Below, one piece after another: positions 13,008 to 25,540 of a DNA stretch of 64,000 nucleotides (position 1 is the first letter of the stretch; each line of letters opens with the position of its first letter). Source of the DNA: Neckera pumila (Eukaryota; Streptophyta; Bryopsida; Hypnales; Neckeraceae); contig OZ018409.1 of the NCBI GenBank assembly GCA_963969595.1, positions 32,377,282-32,441,281 of the forward strand, written 5' to 3'. Below the pieces are notes generated by a model. It was not told the origin of the DNA and ran no database searches. It was given only the letters and a program-made list of their open reading frames with translations. The position numbers were made by a program, and so were the translations under genes.

Positions 13008-13579
13008 TTAACTCCTAGGGACTAGGGGTCGTCCAAACTTCCAAAATTGTAAAGATCTATCATAAAATGCAACTTAGAACAATATTTAATGATGACTTTC
13101 AAACAAAATCTGTAAAATATGATTTATAGATCACATCCATGTGGTTAGATCATTAAATACACAAATCAATATTTTTCAGTAAAATTTGGAACCAGAAATT
13201 GAAAATTCCTTCTAAACTCCATTGTAGATTGAATATTTATGATTTTTATAAGATTTTGTTTCCAACAAGTTTAAAATGTTGAGTTCTAATCATTGTAATT
13301 TTTGAAGATTTTAATTTTATTTTTTATTCAAGTTGTTTTGAAGGGTCATTTTTTTTATTTTGAAAAAGCTACTTTTGAGGCCAAACCTCCCAATACCTTT
13401 TGAATTATAGAATATTTGCAAATCAAAATCTTTATAATCCATACCATACAAATGTTAAAGAAATAACACAAGTATCTTCAAACAAAATTGGTGGATGAAA
13501 AACATGTTTCGGTGAGTTTGGAATGTATTTCCATTCATTCATTGTTCAAAATCTATATTCATGGTCCTCAAGGGGTTAA
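13008..13579 (+). mobile_element. TTAA-flanked TIR element, family B copy B1
   Basis: TTAA then CTCCTAGGGACTAGGGG at the left, and GGTCCTCAAGGGG then TTAA at the right. The termini are diverged versions of the family A TIR. The interior (for example CTTAGAACAATATTTAATGA and AGATCACATCCATGTGG) differs from family A but matches copy B2 (31378-31950) in reverse. About 570 bp, no coding frame. Confidence 0.7.
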
Positions 13580-14138
13580 GGCTCACTTCACCCATTGCTT
13601 TGGTTGATGTTCAATTCAAAAACTTTTTCATGCATAAAGATTTAATTTTTTATATTTTAAAATTTATAAGGCATACTAAATAGAACCATCTACCTATTTT
13701 TGTATTCCCTACTAAATATTATTATGATAAAAAGAATTTAATGAAGAAATTCATGCGGAATGGTTGAAAAAACATTTAAGTATTACTAATATATTTTAAA
13801 TTTTGGAAAATATTCTAAAGAAAATTGCTTCAAATTTGACTATGAAATAAGTCTATAAATATTTTTAAAATTTAGAGATTATAGATCATTTCAGTTATAG
13901 TGCGTAAAATCTTCTTTATTTAGTACCAACTTCAAAAAATCATGGAACTTATGGTTTATAATACATTTACATTTTATACAAGAATTTAGGCTTTTAGAGG
14001 TTTATAAATGTCCAAAGTCTAATCGTATTTAGAATTGATTTAAATTTAGAGTTTATTAATAATATTTTATAAAATATCTCCAAATTAGATTTCTAAATTA
14101 ATTTGCAATAGGGTCTAACCATCCATCCATTACCTCAA

Positions 14139-14349
14139 GTTAGTCTGTTTGTTTTGTTTGTTACGGTCAGATTTTCTAAACTATGCATTCCTTGGTCATG
14201 TGCTCAGCAAAGAAGGGTGCACGGACATTGCTTCATGGCATTGGGACCTATAGTGCAAAATTGATTGAATTTTGAAGTTATTCTTGAATTAAAAAATATG
14301 AAAATCGCTTTTATTTTTATTTTGACTATGCAATGGCACATGGCACACT
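14139..14349. repeat. Family G repeat unit, copy G2
   Basis: Begins with a short GTTTGTTTTGTTTG tract and contains CATGTGCTCAGCAAAGAAGG, GGTGCACGGAC and TTTTATTTTTATTTTGAC, then CAATGGCACATGGCACA. This is the same order as in the unit at 5959-6108. Confidence 0.55.
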
Positions 14350-15423
14350 AGTACTTATGATAATATACAATTTTTTTTGTTAGAAGTTTATTAATTCATG
14401 CAAGTGTTTATATTCTATAAATTGTGGTCAATCGGAAATTCAAAATTCAAAATTTTAAAATATATATTAAATATATAAAGAGAAGCAACCCTATTATATC
14501 CACTTCACAAATGATATTATTATAGCCAATGACAAAACCCTAAGTGTGTTTTGTTTGAGTTAATGAAACAAGAAGCATTTTGGGATAAGATAGTGTCACT
14601 TTGGAGGTGCAGAAATGAAAATTTAGGTGTGATTTAGTGGCTACATTAAGATTTTGTACTTTTAAGGTATTAAACCAAAAATAATAATAATTTTAGAGTC
14701 ATAGCATTGTGACCATTTAAGAATACATTGTGGTCATTTTAGGTGATAAACATGACCATTAGTTGTCCATTAGTATATTATGAAAACAATTTCTATTATT
14801 TTTTGAGTGTACCTTATAGATTTTATGGAATTTAGGGCAAACAACTTCAAAAGTTTATAATAAATTTATACTTTGCTATAAAAATATGACTCTACTTCTT
14901 GCAAAATTAATGCACTCAAGCAACTCCTCCGAAACACTCGGCTGTAAAAAAATTTGTCTCCCAAAGGCGCAAAAAATCACCCAAAGCCCACTTTGTAGCT
15001 TCACCAATGTTTGTAGGTTAACCTTAAAGCATTCCAAAATCCATGTTCTGGATAATGTACAAAGTATTTCAAAGCAATGTTTTGACTAAATAACTCTTCA
15101 TGCAATCAAAGGAATTCTTCAATTTTTTGAAAGCAACGTTCCTTCATAACCAACTAGTATGTTGTGTATCATTGCCACAATTAGTTACAATGCCATTTAT
15201 AATCACCATAGAAGTGAAGGCCAATCCCTTCTTAAATCTCCTTTCATACACATTATTTTATAGCAAATTATGTGTAGTGTTCATGGTTTTTGGTTGTCAT
15301 AGACTCTAAGTGCAAAAGACTAATAGAAAAGATATTCATGCTTACCTAAGTATCCATGTCCTTGAGGCATGGATGGTCATACTATTCTAACAAGTTCTTC
15401 ATCCATGATGATTGTCTAACCAA

Positions 15424-15425
<2 letters not shown>

Positions 15426-15487
<62 letters not shown>
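15426..15487. repeat. (TTA)n microsatellite
   Basis: About twenty perfect TTA repeats. The run of isoleucines in the overlapping frame is an artefact of this. Confidence 0.95.
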
Positions 15488-16539
15488 GTTTGCACAAATT
15501 TACAAAATAATGGCAAAAAATGTGCACTAATTCAAAATGTGCATTAATTCAAGTTTTATAGACTTTAGTTAGATTTCTGTTCACCTTGAATTGGCCAAAT
15601 CTTCTATACAAGGCCAATTGCTGTTTTTGGAATTCTACATAATTGTATTCAATAGTTGCAAGTAGAAAATTAGAATTATTAGCCAACATAATTATTGAGG
15701 AAGGCTTATGAAACATTCAAGGGAGGGCTTATAAAACGTGGGGAGACTAATTTTTGACTTCCGGAAAACTACTTTAGTGTCTTTATTTCTAAGTGAATTT
15801 TTTGCCACTTGGAACGAGTTTGAGCCTATTAGACTCCGTCCCTCTTGAATTGCGCTAGTACACTAAAGGCATGTGGCAATTATTGTTAAAAAACCTATTG
15901 CTATTTTAAACACTGGACTTGAACTTCTTGATTCTGTTTAATTTGACAAAAAGGCAAAGCGGCTACTCCTAAAATGTAGTTACTCCCTATTCAGATGGAA
16001 GTGAAAGCATGACCAAACTCTGAGAAGACAATTGCAACTCCAAAAAACTCAAATATTCATTTTCAATTCAAATACAATATAGAAGTCCGCCCTTACACAT
16101 GTAATTTTGTCACTTGATTATTAGCCAGGTGGGTTTTTTTTACAAATTTTCACAACTTTGCTATAGATCGAGAAAACACAAAAGCTATTTTTTGTAATGG
16201 AGATTTAAAATTTAAAAAAAAGAAGTTAGATTCCAATTGTATTTTCAAACCAATACTCATAATTTACCTAAATATCACCTAGATTTCATATAGATATCAC
16301 CAAGTATCACCCAAATATCACGACTATTCAGACTACTTCTCAAAGAAATATAAAAAAAATAAAAAAATACATCATTGTTATTGACTTTGGATTTGACTTG
16401 TGTGGATTATCCCAATTATCCAAAGATAGCCTGCTGAAATCCAAGCCAGAGCCAAGGCTGGGAGTGACGGGCCGGGCCGGGCACTAGAAACCGGGTAACC
16501 GGAGCCCCCGGTGTAAGCGGGGCCGGGACCTGCTTGATA

Positions 16540-16547
16540 AAACCCTA
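16540..16547 (+). promoter_or_regulatory. Telobox-like AAACCCTA
   Basis: AAACCCTA is common near transcription starts of plant housekeeping genes. Two further ACCCTA motifs occur downstream at about 16925 and 16955. Confidence 0.5.
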
Positions 16548-17109
16548 GCTCCGTCACACCTCTTCTCCACTCCCATCGCCTTCACTTTTGCTGCTTGTGC
16601 GGCTCCTGTTTTCCCGAGGAGATCTTCACAAAGCCTCCATCACATCGAGCTCTCCTCCCCTTATTACCCGTTGCCAACCACACCCCTCGCCTCGCCTCGC
16701 CTCGCCGTCCTCTTCCCAACGCACTTTTCGCCGTCGGAAACTGTTGCGTGTGGCCCCCTGTTGTGGCACAACTTTAAAAGCCATCTCGCTCATCACGCGC
16801 CGCTCTGGCGTTGTGTTGTGATCCCTCCTCCCTGCTGCGGCTGCAGCCTGATCTCGATTCTGAATTCAGTGCCGTTTCGGCCGCGGCGGACGCACATGAC
16901 AGAACGGTTTGATTATGCCGCTTGAACCCTAGTTGAGCGCGGCATGCGATTGGAACCCTAAGCCCCATTGTGGCGACTAACTGTGAACTTATTAGTCGTG
17001 CTCCTAGCCCCCGCTCCTTTTTGAGCCCTCTTCCTGTTCATGTCACGGAATCTGCATTCCTTGCCATTTCAGCCGAAGCGAAGAGCGTTATAAGAGTGCT
17101 TCCTCTGTT

Positions 17110-17142
17110 GAGAGAGAGAGAGAGACAGACAGACAGAGAGAG
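17110..17142. repeat. GA/CAGA-rich microsatellite in the 5' leader
   Basis: Runs of GAGAGA, interrupted by CAGACAGACAGA, within the leader region of the CPL1-type gene. GA-rich leaders are frequent in plants. No specific role can be shown. Confidence 0.8.
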
Positions 17143-18558
17143 TTGGTGAGATGTTGTAGCGGGTGAGAGTGATGAGATTTGAGATTTGGAAGTGATCGGG
17201 TGGTACATTTTGAGACAGGTTGAGCTTCGTGTACTCCGTCCGGAAACGAGAATTTCTCACATCGTCTGAGGTAGTGTACTGAGGCGTAGTTGTAAGGATT
17301 TTAGTGGATGCTGTGAACGTAGCCAAGGGTACTGTAAAGCGAATCTGAGACTTACTTTTTCGTGGTGTGGAAGGGGCATCGCGTATCATCCTCATCATCA
17401 TCGTCATCATCGGCGTTACTCTCTGATCTTCTTCCTTTCAGATCTGGTGTTTGTGCTTCTTCGTATGTTGAGAGTTTGAGCATTCCCGAGACGGCTTCGT
17501 GAAAACGTCGGGAGCATTCTCTGTCTACAAGCCCCATGTATTGGTTTCCAACGATATAGGGAGGGGGAGATATATTCTGAGTTGTGAACAGTGAATAAAC
17601 TTGCTTCGGCCACCATTTTGCTATTGCCTTTCCTTCGTACCCTCTTTCCTGTTCCCGAACTGATTTCGCGACTTACTTACCTAACCGGTCAAAGAACAGT
17701 GCGAACAAGCGTTCATATCCATCAGGACGATTTATACCCGGCGGTCATAATTTGGGAACCACCTGGTTATCATCATCAGTCTCTAGAGACGCGGGGGAGA
17801 ATTTTCACTCACAAATTGGAAACTTGATGACTACCTGATGCGCCGCGACACCTTGTTGTGCGCCGCGGCACCCACCCAAGCTGAGCTGAGCTTTGCTGCT
17901 GCTGAAAACTACTGAACCCGGCACACCCGCCCACCCGGCCAATTTCTTCGTGAAAAAACCTCGAAATTTCCCGTTTCTGCGGCACCTGCTCCAAACTTTT
18001 GTTCGGCTTCGCTCGTTTTACGCCGAGAACACAACCTGGAAGTTCAGATCTGAAGTGGCTCTAAGCTCTAAGTTAGTCCTGCTGCCGCCTTCGTTGGCCG
18101 AGGTAGTAGCCGTCGAAGCACAAGCGCAAACATAGAAGAGCAGGAAACCTTTATTGAAGTTCTCGCCGACGCTTTTTCCAGGTGCAGCTGCTGATATCAA
18201 TATGCACGAGAGCTGACAAGAAACATTATTCTGGCAATTCTGTTCTTCCGAGGCGCATACCGGCGCCGACCCGAGCCGAGTGACGCGACTGGGAAGAAGC
18301 AAACAGTGTATGAAAGACTAGGATGAGCGAAAGGAACAGAGCCGAGGAGTCAGCGTTGTTGACAAGCACCGAGCCCGGCGAAGAGAAGTCGCCAGCCCTA
18401 GTTGCAGCGGCGATGGTGAACGGGATGTGATGACACTCTTGCGTTTGTACGAGCGAAGACATTTTTGAATAGAACTTTATGTTCCTCGATATGAGACACG
18501 AGACGTACGGAGGCGCAAAACCTGTGATGGAGAATCTAGCAATGAGCTTTACTAGTTA

Positions 18559-21500
18559 GTGCATGACGATCGCAACCTGGCATTCGACAATCCTGTTTCC
18601 GTGGTTGCGAAGAGCAGGCGATTCGGCGCCACAGAAATGACGTCCGATCTGCCCGTAATTTACTCACCGACTCACGCCACAACAATTACTCGCCACAGCG
18701 ACTCATTCCTGACAAATTTGTACCATAAGAATGAGCGCCTCGGAGAAATGGTTCTTTCTCCACAATCGCTGGATGATTACTGGTCTCAAGTATACGGGAA
18801 TGAACTTCGGATAACCTCTTTTTCGACTCCAAGTGAAAGATGCTTGCCTCTTCTGGTGCTTCACACCGTAGCTTCTGGGGTAGCGATCAAGCTGGCCCCT
18901 CCCGAAGGCCATAAAGCTTCGGATCTTGCTGCGCTTCAAGCTTTACACTTATCCTGCCTCCATGAAAACAAGGTACTTCGTTGATGCTCTCACCTCTCGT
19001 CTACGACTCCGTCTTGTATCTTGTCACCAATCCTCGTGTCACATGTTGACACTACTACCATGCTAGGGACACTGCTGCGTTGTTTTAAATATACTTTTTC
19101 ATGCTCTTGGTCGCGTCTCTTAAACCTCTTCTAAAAACTCACACATCTGCGTGAGACCTACATACAGGTTTGTCTTATTGGATTATTACATTGTTTCGAA
19201 AGGTATCCTGATTGTGAAATGGAAATTTGTTGTGCTCAATGTTGTATAATGCATCTTGTTTGTACTACTCTTAACAGTGTGTATTAAGCCTTATTATTGC
19301 AGGGTTTAGACGACTTGCTCTCCGCGGGGTTTGGGAATAAAACTTGCACTGATAACTTGCACTGATAACTTGCACTGATAATTGTGTTACTTGCACGGAT
19401 GGTTGCAGACAGCGATAGCTTCTATTAATGGTGGTCTTCAACTACACTTGGTAGCTATGCTGCCATCACAGAAGCAGATATTGGAAGGGAGGACAGAAGC
19501 TTGCTTTTGGGGGTTTGTTGTTGTTGAAGGCATGTATGATTCCTGCCTTGCCATGCTGAATCTACGTTGCTTGGCCATGGTACTCGACCTCGATGAGACT
19601 CTCATCGTGGCAAACACCTCAAAGACCTTTGACGACCGAATTGAGGCTTTGAATCGCCGCTTAGTCAATCGAGAGGATCCTGTTCTGGCTGCAACGTTGA
19701 AACGGTTTCAGGAAGATAAGGCTATATTAGAACAGTACATAAAGACAGATCAAGTGTTTGACAATGGGAAACTTTACAAGGCCCAGTCAGAGGTGGTTCC
19801 TCCAGTGGCAGATGGGGCAATTCCGCTCATACGGCCTATCGTTCGGTTGCCCGAACGGAACGTTATTCTCACACGAATTAATCCAGCGGTACTGCCAGTT
19901 ACCTGTCTCTTTCTCACTGCAATTGAGTCTGTAGAGTCGCTAGTGAAACACTCAAAACTTTCAACCCTCTTACGATTATTAGCTAGATGTTTTAAGGCTT
20001 GAAAGTTTTATTCTGAGTTGGAACAATTGATTTTCTGAACTTTACTGGATTACGCAGGTGAGAGATACAAGTGTACTGGTGAGATTGAGACCAAATTGGG
20101 AGGACTTGAAGGTCTATTTGTTGGCGAAAGGCCGCAAGCGATTTGAAGCTTTTATTTGCACAATGTCAGAGAGGGATTATGCCCTGGAAATGTGGCGGCT
20201 GTTGGACCCCGATGCACGCCTCATAAATCCAAGAGAGTTGAATGAAAGAGTCACCTGCGTGAAGTCTGGTATGGCAATACTTAGGTTTGCTTGTTTTTTT
20301 GTGTCGGGAGTGCCTTCTGGACGTACCCAGACCTTTGTTTGACGCTTTGGGGACAGACGTAGAATTGGGAACCTCCGCTGCAAGATGTCTCTACTAGAGA
20401 CATCTTGAATAGGAGACATCTAGGGGTGCCCGAGTATACTGCAGGGGGGGTCCCGATTCTACATTCTAACCGACGCTTTTAACTGTTCCACCACTTTTGT
20501 CCAAGGTTCTTTTATTTAGATACAGTATTGTCTCGGTTATTAGTTTTGTCCAAGGTTGTCTAGCACTTGTATATTGCAATAAGTTTCTCCTGGCATCAAA
20601 GAGTGGTTCATTTAGATCTGACAGAAAGGCCTTCTTATTTCAGATGCGAAGAAAGCGCTGAAAGATTGTTTTCCACGTTACTGCTGTCATCCGAAGATGG
20701 CAATGGTGATTGACGATCGGTTGCCCGTTTGGGAGAAAACGGATCAACCTCGCGTGCATGAAGTGCAGGCATTTATGCCTTACACAGATCCAAAAGCAGA
20801 GGTGAGATTCGTTTATTTGTTCTCCTCTGTCTACTTGTAGGGGTATCGATCTTTGTCCTTACTTCTTTGACTACGCCGCCTTTCCTGTTTTTGTGGACCA
20901 AGTATAAGTTTGGTCTATCTTTCTGATTAAGTGTATATCGTTTTGTTTTACAGACCATGAAGGAACTGCCACCCCTTTGTATTGCAAGAAATATTGCCTG
21001 CAATGTTCGAGGCTATTTTTTCAAGTAAGTTCATTCTGGTCCCCATGCAACTGATATACTCGGGGTCTTACGATTCGCGCTGACGCTCACATGTTCGTTC
21101 TTGCATCGTATTATTCCTTATCGAAGCACCATTACGACATGTTTCTCCAAGTTACCAGAGACTGTTTATACTTGGATGGAGGGTATTTTTCTCTAGTCTG
21201 AAAGAGGACAATCTGGACTATTTCTGCTTCTTCCAGGGAGTTGGATGAAACATTGACGCAGCAGATGATGGAAGTGAAGTTCGATACAGAAATCCACACT
21301 TTGCCTAAAGCTCCTGATGTGAGCAGTTACATTATCCCAGAGGTGCGGAACTAATTTAGAGTTTGCCTTGTAAATATTTTTGCGTTCGGCATATCTGCCC
21401 CCATTTTTCTCCAGTTCTTCGTTTTGTGCTCCTAAGCAGATCATGTGCTCATTTACAGGCAATGCAGGAAGAAGCAATGCCAAATTTTGCATCGAATGAT

Positions 21501-23294
21501 GTTAGGGATTTCGGTGATGGTATGGCAAATGCGGAAGTCGAGACGAGCTTGAAAACACCCGTGAGTTTCTAGGATATTGCCCTTGCTCTTCCAACCATTG
21601 TGTTAGTTTACAAGGTTAGGAACATCAGAGTACGATGTTTTCAATGTTCATTCTTGCTCTGATATAGGTGTTTTTTTGTTTTTTTAAACAGTAATAATAT
21701 GGCATCGTATTCTGAAATTGGATTTTTCAAGCGACTTGTTTAGCAGATTATTGTTGGTTTCTGTATGAGTACTCTGAAGTTGCGATTCCATGTCACCAGG
21801 GTACCAATGGGCTAGCTCACACCCGAAGCTTCTCTATGGATGACGACTTTAGATCGGCTCTCAAGCAACCAGTTCAACTACCTTCACAACAACAGCAACA
21901 ACAGCAACTTCTAGTTCCAGATTCCTCTGGCCGATCACGCCCACAGTTTGACGCATCAAATGTGGATCCCTCCATGTATGTTCCCGGAGATGGACTTACT
22001 TTCCCATTAAATGCGGAGAATATGCTTTACCCCTCAGGTATTCCTAGAAGACATGTTCCTGTTTCTACTAGGTTACCGGAAGGTAATGTCCAAGGTTCTC
22101 CGGGCAGAGAAGAAGGAGAGGTTCCAGAAACTGACATTGATCCAGACACTCGTAGGCGACTACTGATATTACAGCATGGTATGGACGCAAGTAAACCTGC
22201 TGCACCAACCGCACCATTACAGGTCCAGATTCCTCCTGTGGTTGCCCCGGGAGGAGGGTGGCTTGGCATGGAGGAGGAAATGAGCCCTCGCCGACCAAAT
22301 AGGAGATCCCCGGAGTTGGTCTTGGAACCAGAGTCTCCTTCTTTTGATCGTTCTGCACCTCCTGGATTTGAGAATCCCTATATTCGCGAGCAACAGCTGA
22401 TCAGGGAAGCAGCAAGAAGACAACGAAATGAGGAAGAGGTAAAGTCTTATTTTTAAGTGGCGGAAGATACTGTTCAAACTACCTAGCAGATTGTCCCACT
22501 TCGAAATATTTTTCAGGAAATTAGCAAAGGATTCTATTTATCGACGGTCTTACTTTTATTGTTGTGATGTTGAATGTGAGCAGGGTTTCTTTGGAGAGGG
22601 TAGATCGCAACTGGAGGCGTCTTCCTTCTCAGGTATTTTACAGAGTTGAAAAAATGTATTTCCTCAAGCATTGACTATCTTTTTCCTGCAATTGCACAAT
22701 TCCTTTGCTGGTCACATTGTTATTTGCAAATGAGTGCTTCGTCTGAGTTAGTCGTTGTGATTGCCAGATGAGGAAAATCCCAGTTTCATACGAGGGGGTT
22801 CTAGGGAGCCATTCAATGCGTCCCGACCACCTGTTACTGTTAATGCCATTAGCGCGTTGCATGAAGTAGGGCAAAAAGTAAAAAGAAATGTGAGTTCCAA
22901 CTTGTTCAGTGTCTTCCACTCAGTTGTTTCACTTTTCGTGACTTTTCAGTCAAGAAGAATGCAGTCTATAATTTGACATTTCTATTCGATTACAATATGC
23001 AATTGCTTTAGTAAATTTACAAATTCCTTTACTTCTATGCGCTGTTGATGGCGGGGTTATCAGGTACAATATCGCACAGTTATTAGAAGTTCAACACATC
23101 TTGGAGTAACTGTTGAGGTGTGGTTTTCTTACCTATACTAATTTTAGCGAAGCTTCCGGGGAAATCGAATTGATTTGAATCGAGGTCTACAGTTCATGCG
23201 CTGTTATTTATGGTCATGTTTTGGTTTTGTGATTGGAACAGTGCATCACCTTCGCCCATTATCGTAGATGTCATTGCTGTCTTAATGAATACGC

Positions 23295-23332
<38 letters not shown>

Positions 23333-24942
23333 ACATACTATGTGACTGTGTAGAGCCTGCAGTTTTATCAGAATTTTCAAAGATGGACTGGAAAGAATTT
23401 AGATCTGCTGTGGGCTAATCATAGTTTGTGATTTATCCTCGGCAGGTCATGTTTGGTGGTGAAAAGGTGGGAGAGGGCTTTGGCAGAAGCAGGAAAGAAG
23501 CGAAATATAATGCTGCCGAATCGGCTCTATTGTTTCTAGCTAGTAAGTGTTTTGCTTGAAATAATTTCCCATTAATTTTGAGCACTTATCACCATCTCTA
23601 TTTAACGCTATGTATGTTCGGTTGGCCACTTCAATGTTCTGTTCTGTGTAAAGAACCTTTGTTGATACCTATCACTTGCTTGGAGAATTATTCTAGTTCG
23701 AAGTTTTGTGCCTCCTAGTTGTTCAATAAGTTCATCATTTTTTGGTACTGGCTGGCAGATAAAGCGAATGGAGGGGCATCTACAGCACCTTCTGCACCTG
23801 CTGTTCCTGAGCCTGTGAAAGAGGTCCGGGTATCACGTGGTCCTAGGGATCCCCGTTTGTCGGCTGGTCTTGCACCATTGCCTAGGGATAGGGATAGGGA
23901 TGATGATAGTCCTATTGCAAGCACTTCAGGGCATATTCCTCTGGGCGGTTATCATTCAAATGAGGAGCCATTGCCATATAATCATGTTGAAGCTCTTAAG
24001 GAGTTGGTAAGTCATTCATTGTACCCATGTCTTACTTAGTAGGAATTATATCCAGTCATTTATACAATTCCTAACATGTAGCTTGTTGGTGAACCTTTTT
24101 GTGACCATATTTGGATTGGAGCGTAGGTGTTTAATAATTTGGAATCAATAATGGTTCACTATTTCGCTTGGGTCAATCGACTAGACTGTGCTTTCTGAGT
24201 GCTGTATATCGACCAAACCTTCTCGTCTGTATCTAATAGTTGGCGGGATATGCTTGCAGTGTACTAGAGAGGCTATCAATATTCAGTTCAAAGCACTTCC
24301 AACAAGTGGGGCTGGGCAGCAGCGACAAGCATTTCGTTGTCAGGTAGAGGTTGGTGGGCGAACGTTGGGTAGAGGCAGCGGACCTACTTGGAACGACGCC
24401 AAGCAAGAAGTAAGTGAATGTCTTCTCAGCTTTCTCATAGTTTTCAGCCCATTTCAATGTCTGGTGCATTTCGTCTATGAAAGCCTGATCACGATTTTTA
24501 ACAAAAGTTTTGTATGGAGCATGTTCTTCTCATTCGTAAATTCTCTTGTTGTGTGTTAAAACAGGCAGCAAAAGAAGCTTATGTGCAGGTGGAAATGTCA
24601 CTACGGCCACATAAGCGAGGGAATGGGCCACCAAGGTACTGAATATTCCGTATTTCCTCTGTTCTCTTTACCAAACATGCATTGGAATGAATTATGATAA
24701 CTTTGTACGTTATCTCAGTGATGATAATTCCTCGATTTTTAGAGGATTATGAGCTGCTTGATGTGCAACTGCTTGAATTGTCTTTGCTGTCCAGGTCACC
24801 TGGAAGTAGCAAACGAATGCGATCGTTAGATTCATTTAAAGATCGAGGAGGGGTACCGTCTAGTCTCTCCCCTGTGCGGGGAGGAGGTAGGTCAAGGCTG
24901 TCCCCGCGAAGACCATCAAGGAATCTTTCACCAATTCCGTGA
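18559..24942 (+). CDS. CPL1: RNA polymerase II CTD phosphatase-like protein, CPL1/FIERY2 type, 16 exons
   Basis: Coding exons: 18559-18972, 19409-19888, 20058-20268, 20644-20801, 20954-21024, 21237-21342, 21459-21560, 21800-22438, 22584-22632, 22768-22889, 23064-23117, 23446-23542, 23759-24006, 24260-24409, 24565-24635, 24795-24942. All introns are GT-AG and the joined frame gives 1039 residues. The FCP1-type phosphatase domain (about 190-400) has the acylphosphatase motif DLDET at 198-202 and the acidic pair of VIDDRL at 392-393. A conserved EEGEVPE...[14 protein letters not shown] block is encoded near 22110-22175. Two dsRNA-binding domains follow (about 767-834, ending [16 protein letters not shown], and about 909-980, with [15 protein letters not shown]). 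The tail is Ser/Arg/Pro-rich. In Arabidopsis this family dephosphorylates Ser5 of the RNAPII CTD and the miRNA cofactor HYL1 in the nucleus, and affects stress responses. The start is the first ATG after an in-frame TAG. Met27 (18637) is an alternative, as the N-terminus is longer than in Arabidopsis. Family assignment is firm; CPL1 against CPL2 is not separable. Confidence 0.93.
19341..19379 (+). repeat. Three tandem copies of a 13-bp unit in CPL1 intron 1
   Basis: AACTTGCACTGAT is repeated three times about 30 bp upstream of the 3' splice site of intron 1. Confidence 0.9.
20359..20462. repeat. Nested inverted repeat in CPL1 intron 3
   Basis: Outer arms GTAGAATTGGGAACC (20359-20373) and GGTCCCGATTCTAC (20449-20462) pair imperfectly. 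Inside, 20382-20406 is a perfect palindrome of 12-bp arms (AAGATGTCTCTA) around one base. A third partial copy, GGAGACATCTAGG, follows at 20412. It looks like a very small foldback element within the intron. Confidence 0.75.
23297..23329. repeat. (GT)n microsatellite in CPL1 intron 11
   Basis: About 16 perfect GT dinucleotides within the intron 23118-23445. Confidence 0.95.
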
Positions 24943-25540
24943 ATATAAAACAACAGCTTGATGGAGTGACAAATTTTTGGGGTTCCATGTGTACTCCCGG
25001 GATCAAATAGGGGAAAAAATTCTCTTGAGTGGTACAAACTTCGTGGACATGTCCAGCAACGTATGCGGCCAATAGCTCATGCTCCGCTCTGAGTCGGGCT
25101 AGTTTGTTTTCCTTCACTTGTGCCGAGAACAAGCTCTCTACTGGTGCCAAACTCCGGACCAGGAAGCAGGTCGAGCAGTTTTGAAACACTTCTATGCCAT
25201 TCTAGCCTGCCGTGCTTCTCTGCATTGCTGGATGATCGAAGCACAAGTTCTTGGACGCTGGATCCTGTCTTCAACCGACAAGCTGGCGCTGTCTGTATTG
25301 ATCAAGACGACGGAAGAGAGAGACTAATCTGCCGGAAACTGTTGGACAGAGATTTTGAAGGGGTGGCTCTGTGGAGATGTCCCATTTACTGGAACGATCG
25401 GTACCCAGTGTAGAGGCATTTATCTACTAAGATAGTCCACCACGCTCATGTTACTGTATAATTCTTGCGGATGATTCTTGTGTTGGAACTTCATTGCCTG
25501 GGACTTTGGTTCACGAATAGAAAAAAATTGAGTTTTATGC
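24943..25540 (+). other. Probable 3' UTR of the CPL1-type gene
   Basis: Base composition stays gene-like until about 25500, where AATAGAAAAAAATTG could serve as an A-rich polyadenylation signal. Overlapping frames (25118-25413) have no recognisable domain and do not continue the phosphatase frame, so I treat this as untranslated. The exact end cannot be seen. Confidence 0.5.

Larger units (their letters stand above)
13580..16430. other. AT-rich intergenic DNA with family G repeat and (TTA)n
   Basis: A single family G unit lies at about 14139-14349. An uninterrupted (TTA)n of about 20 units is at 15426-15487. Short frames at 14886-15309 (+) are unrecognised. AT content drops sharply after about 16430, where the promoter of the next gene begins. 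Confidence 0.5.
16431..18558 (+). promoter_or_regulatory. Promoter and long 5' leader of the CPL1-type gene
   Basis: GC content rises abruptly at about 16440, with GGGCCGGGCCGGGC and GCCGGGAC motifs. A telobox-like AAACCCTA at 16540-16547 is followed by a CT-rich stretch (16558-16590), the usual surroundings of a plant transcription start. From there to the start codon is about 2 kb and contains many upstream ATGs and short frames. A spliced leader is therefore likely: GGTGAG at 17146 could be a donor and TTTTTCCAG at about 18180 an acceptor. In-frame TAG at 18553-18555 closes the frame just before the chosen ATG. The start site and leader intron are inference. Confidence 0.5.

Noticed and set aside
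15356..15547. A frame with a run of about twenty isoleucines
   Set aside because: It is a translation of the (TTA)n microsatellite.
16588..17827. Several 60-84-codon frames on both strands in the CPL1 leader
   Set aside because: The composition is that of GC-rich, simple-sequence leader DNA. None resembles a known protein, and frames overlap on both strands.
25118..25413. Overlapping plus-strand frames of 69-97 codons after the CPL1 stop
   Set aside because: They have no domain, no splice link to the phosphatase frame and lie where a 3' UTR is expected.
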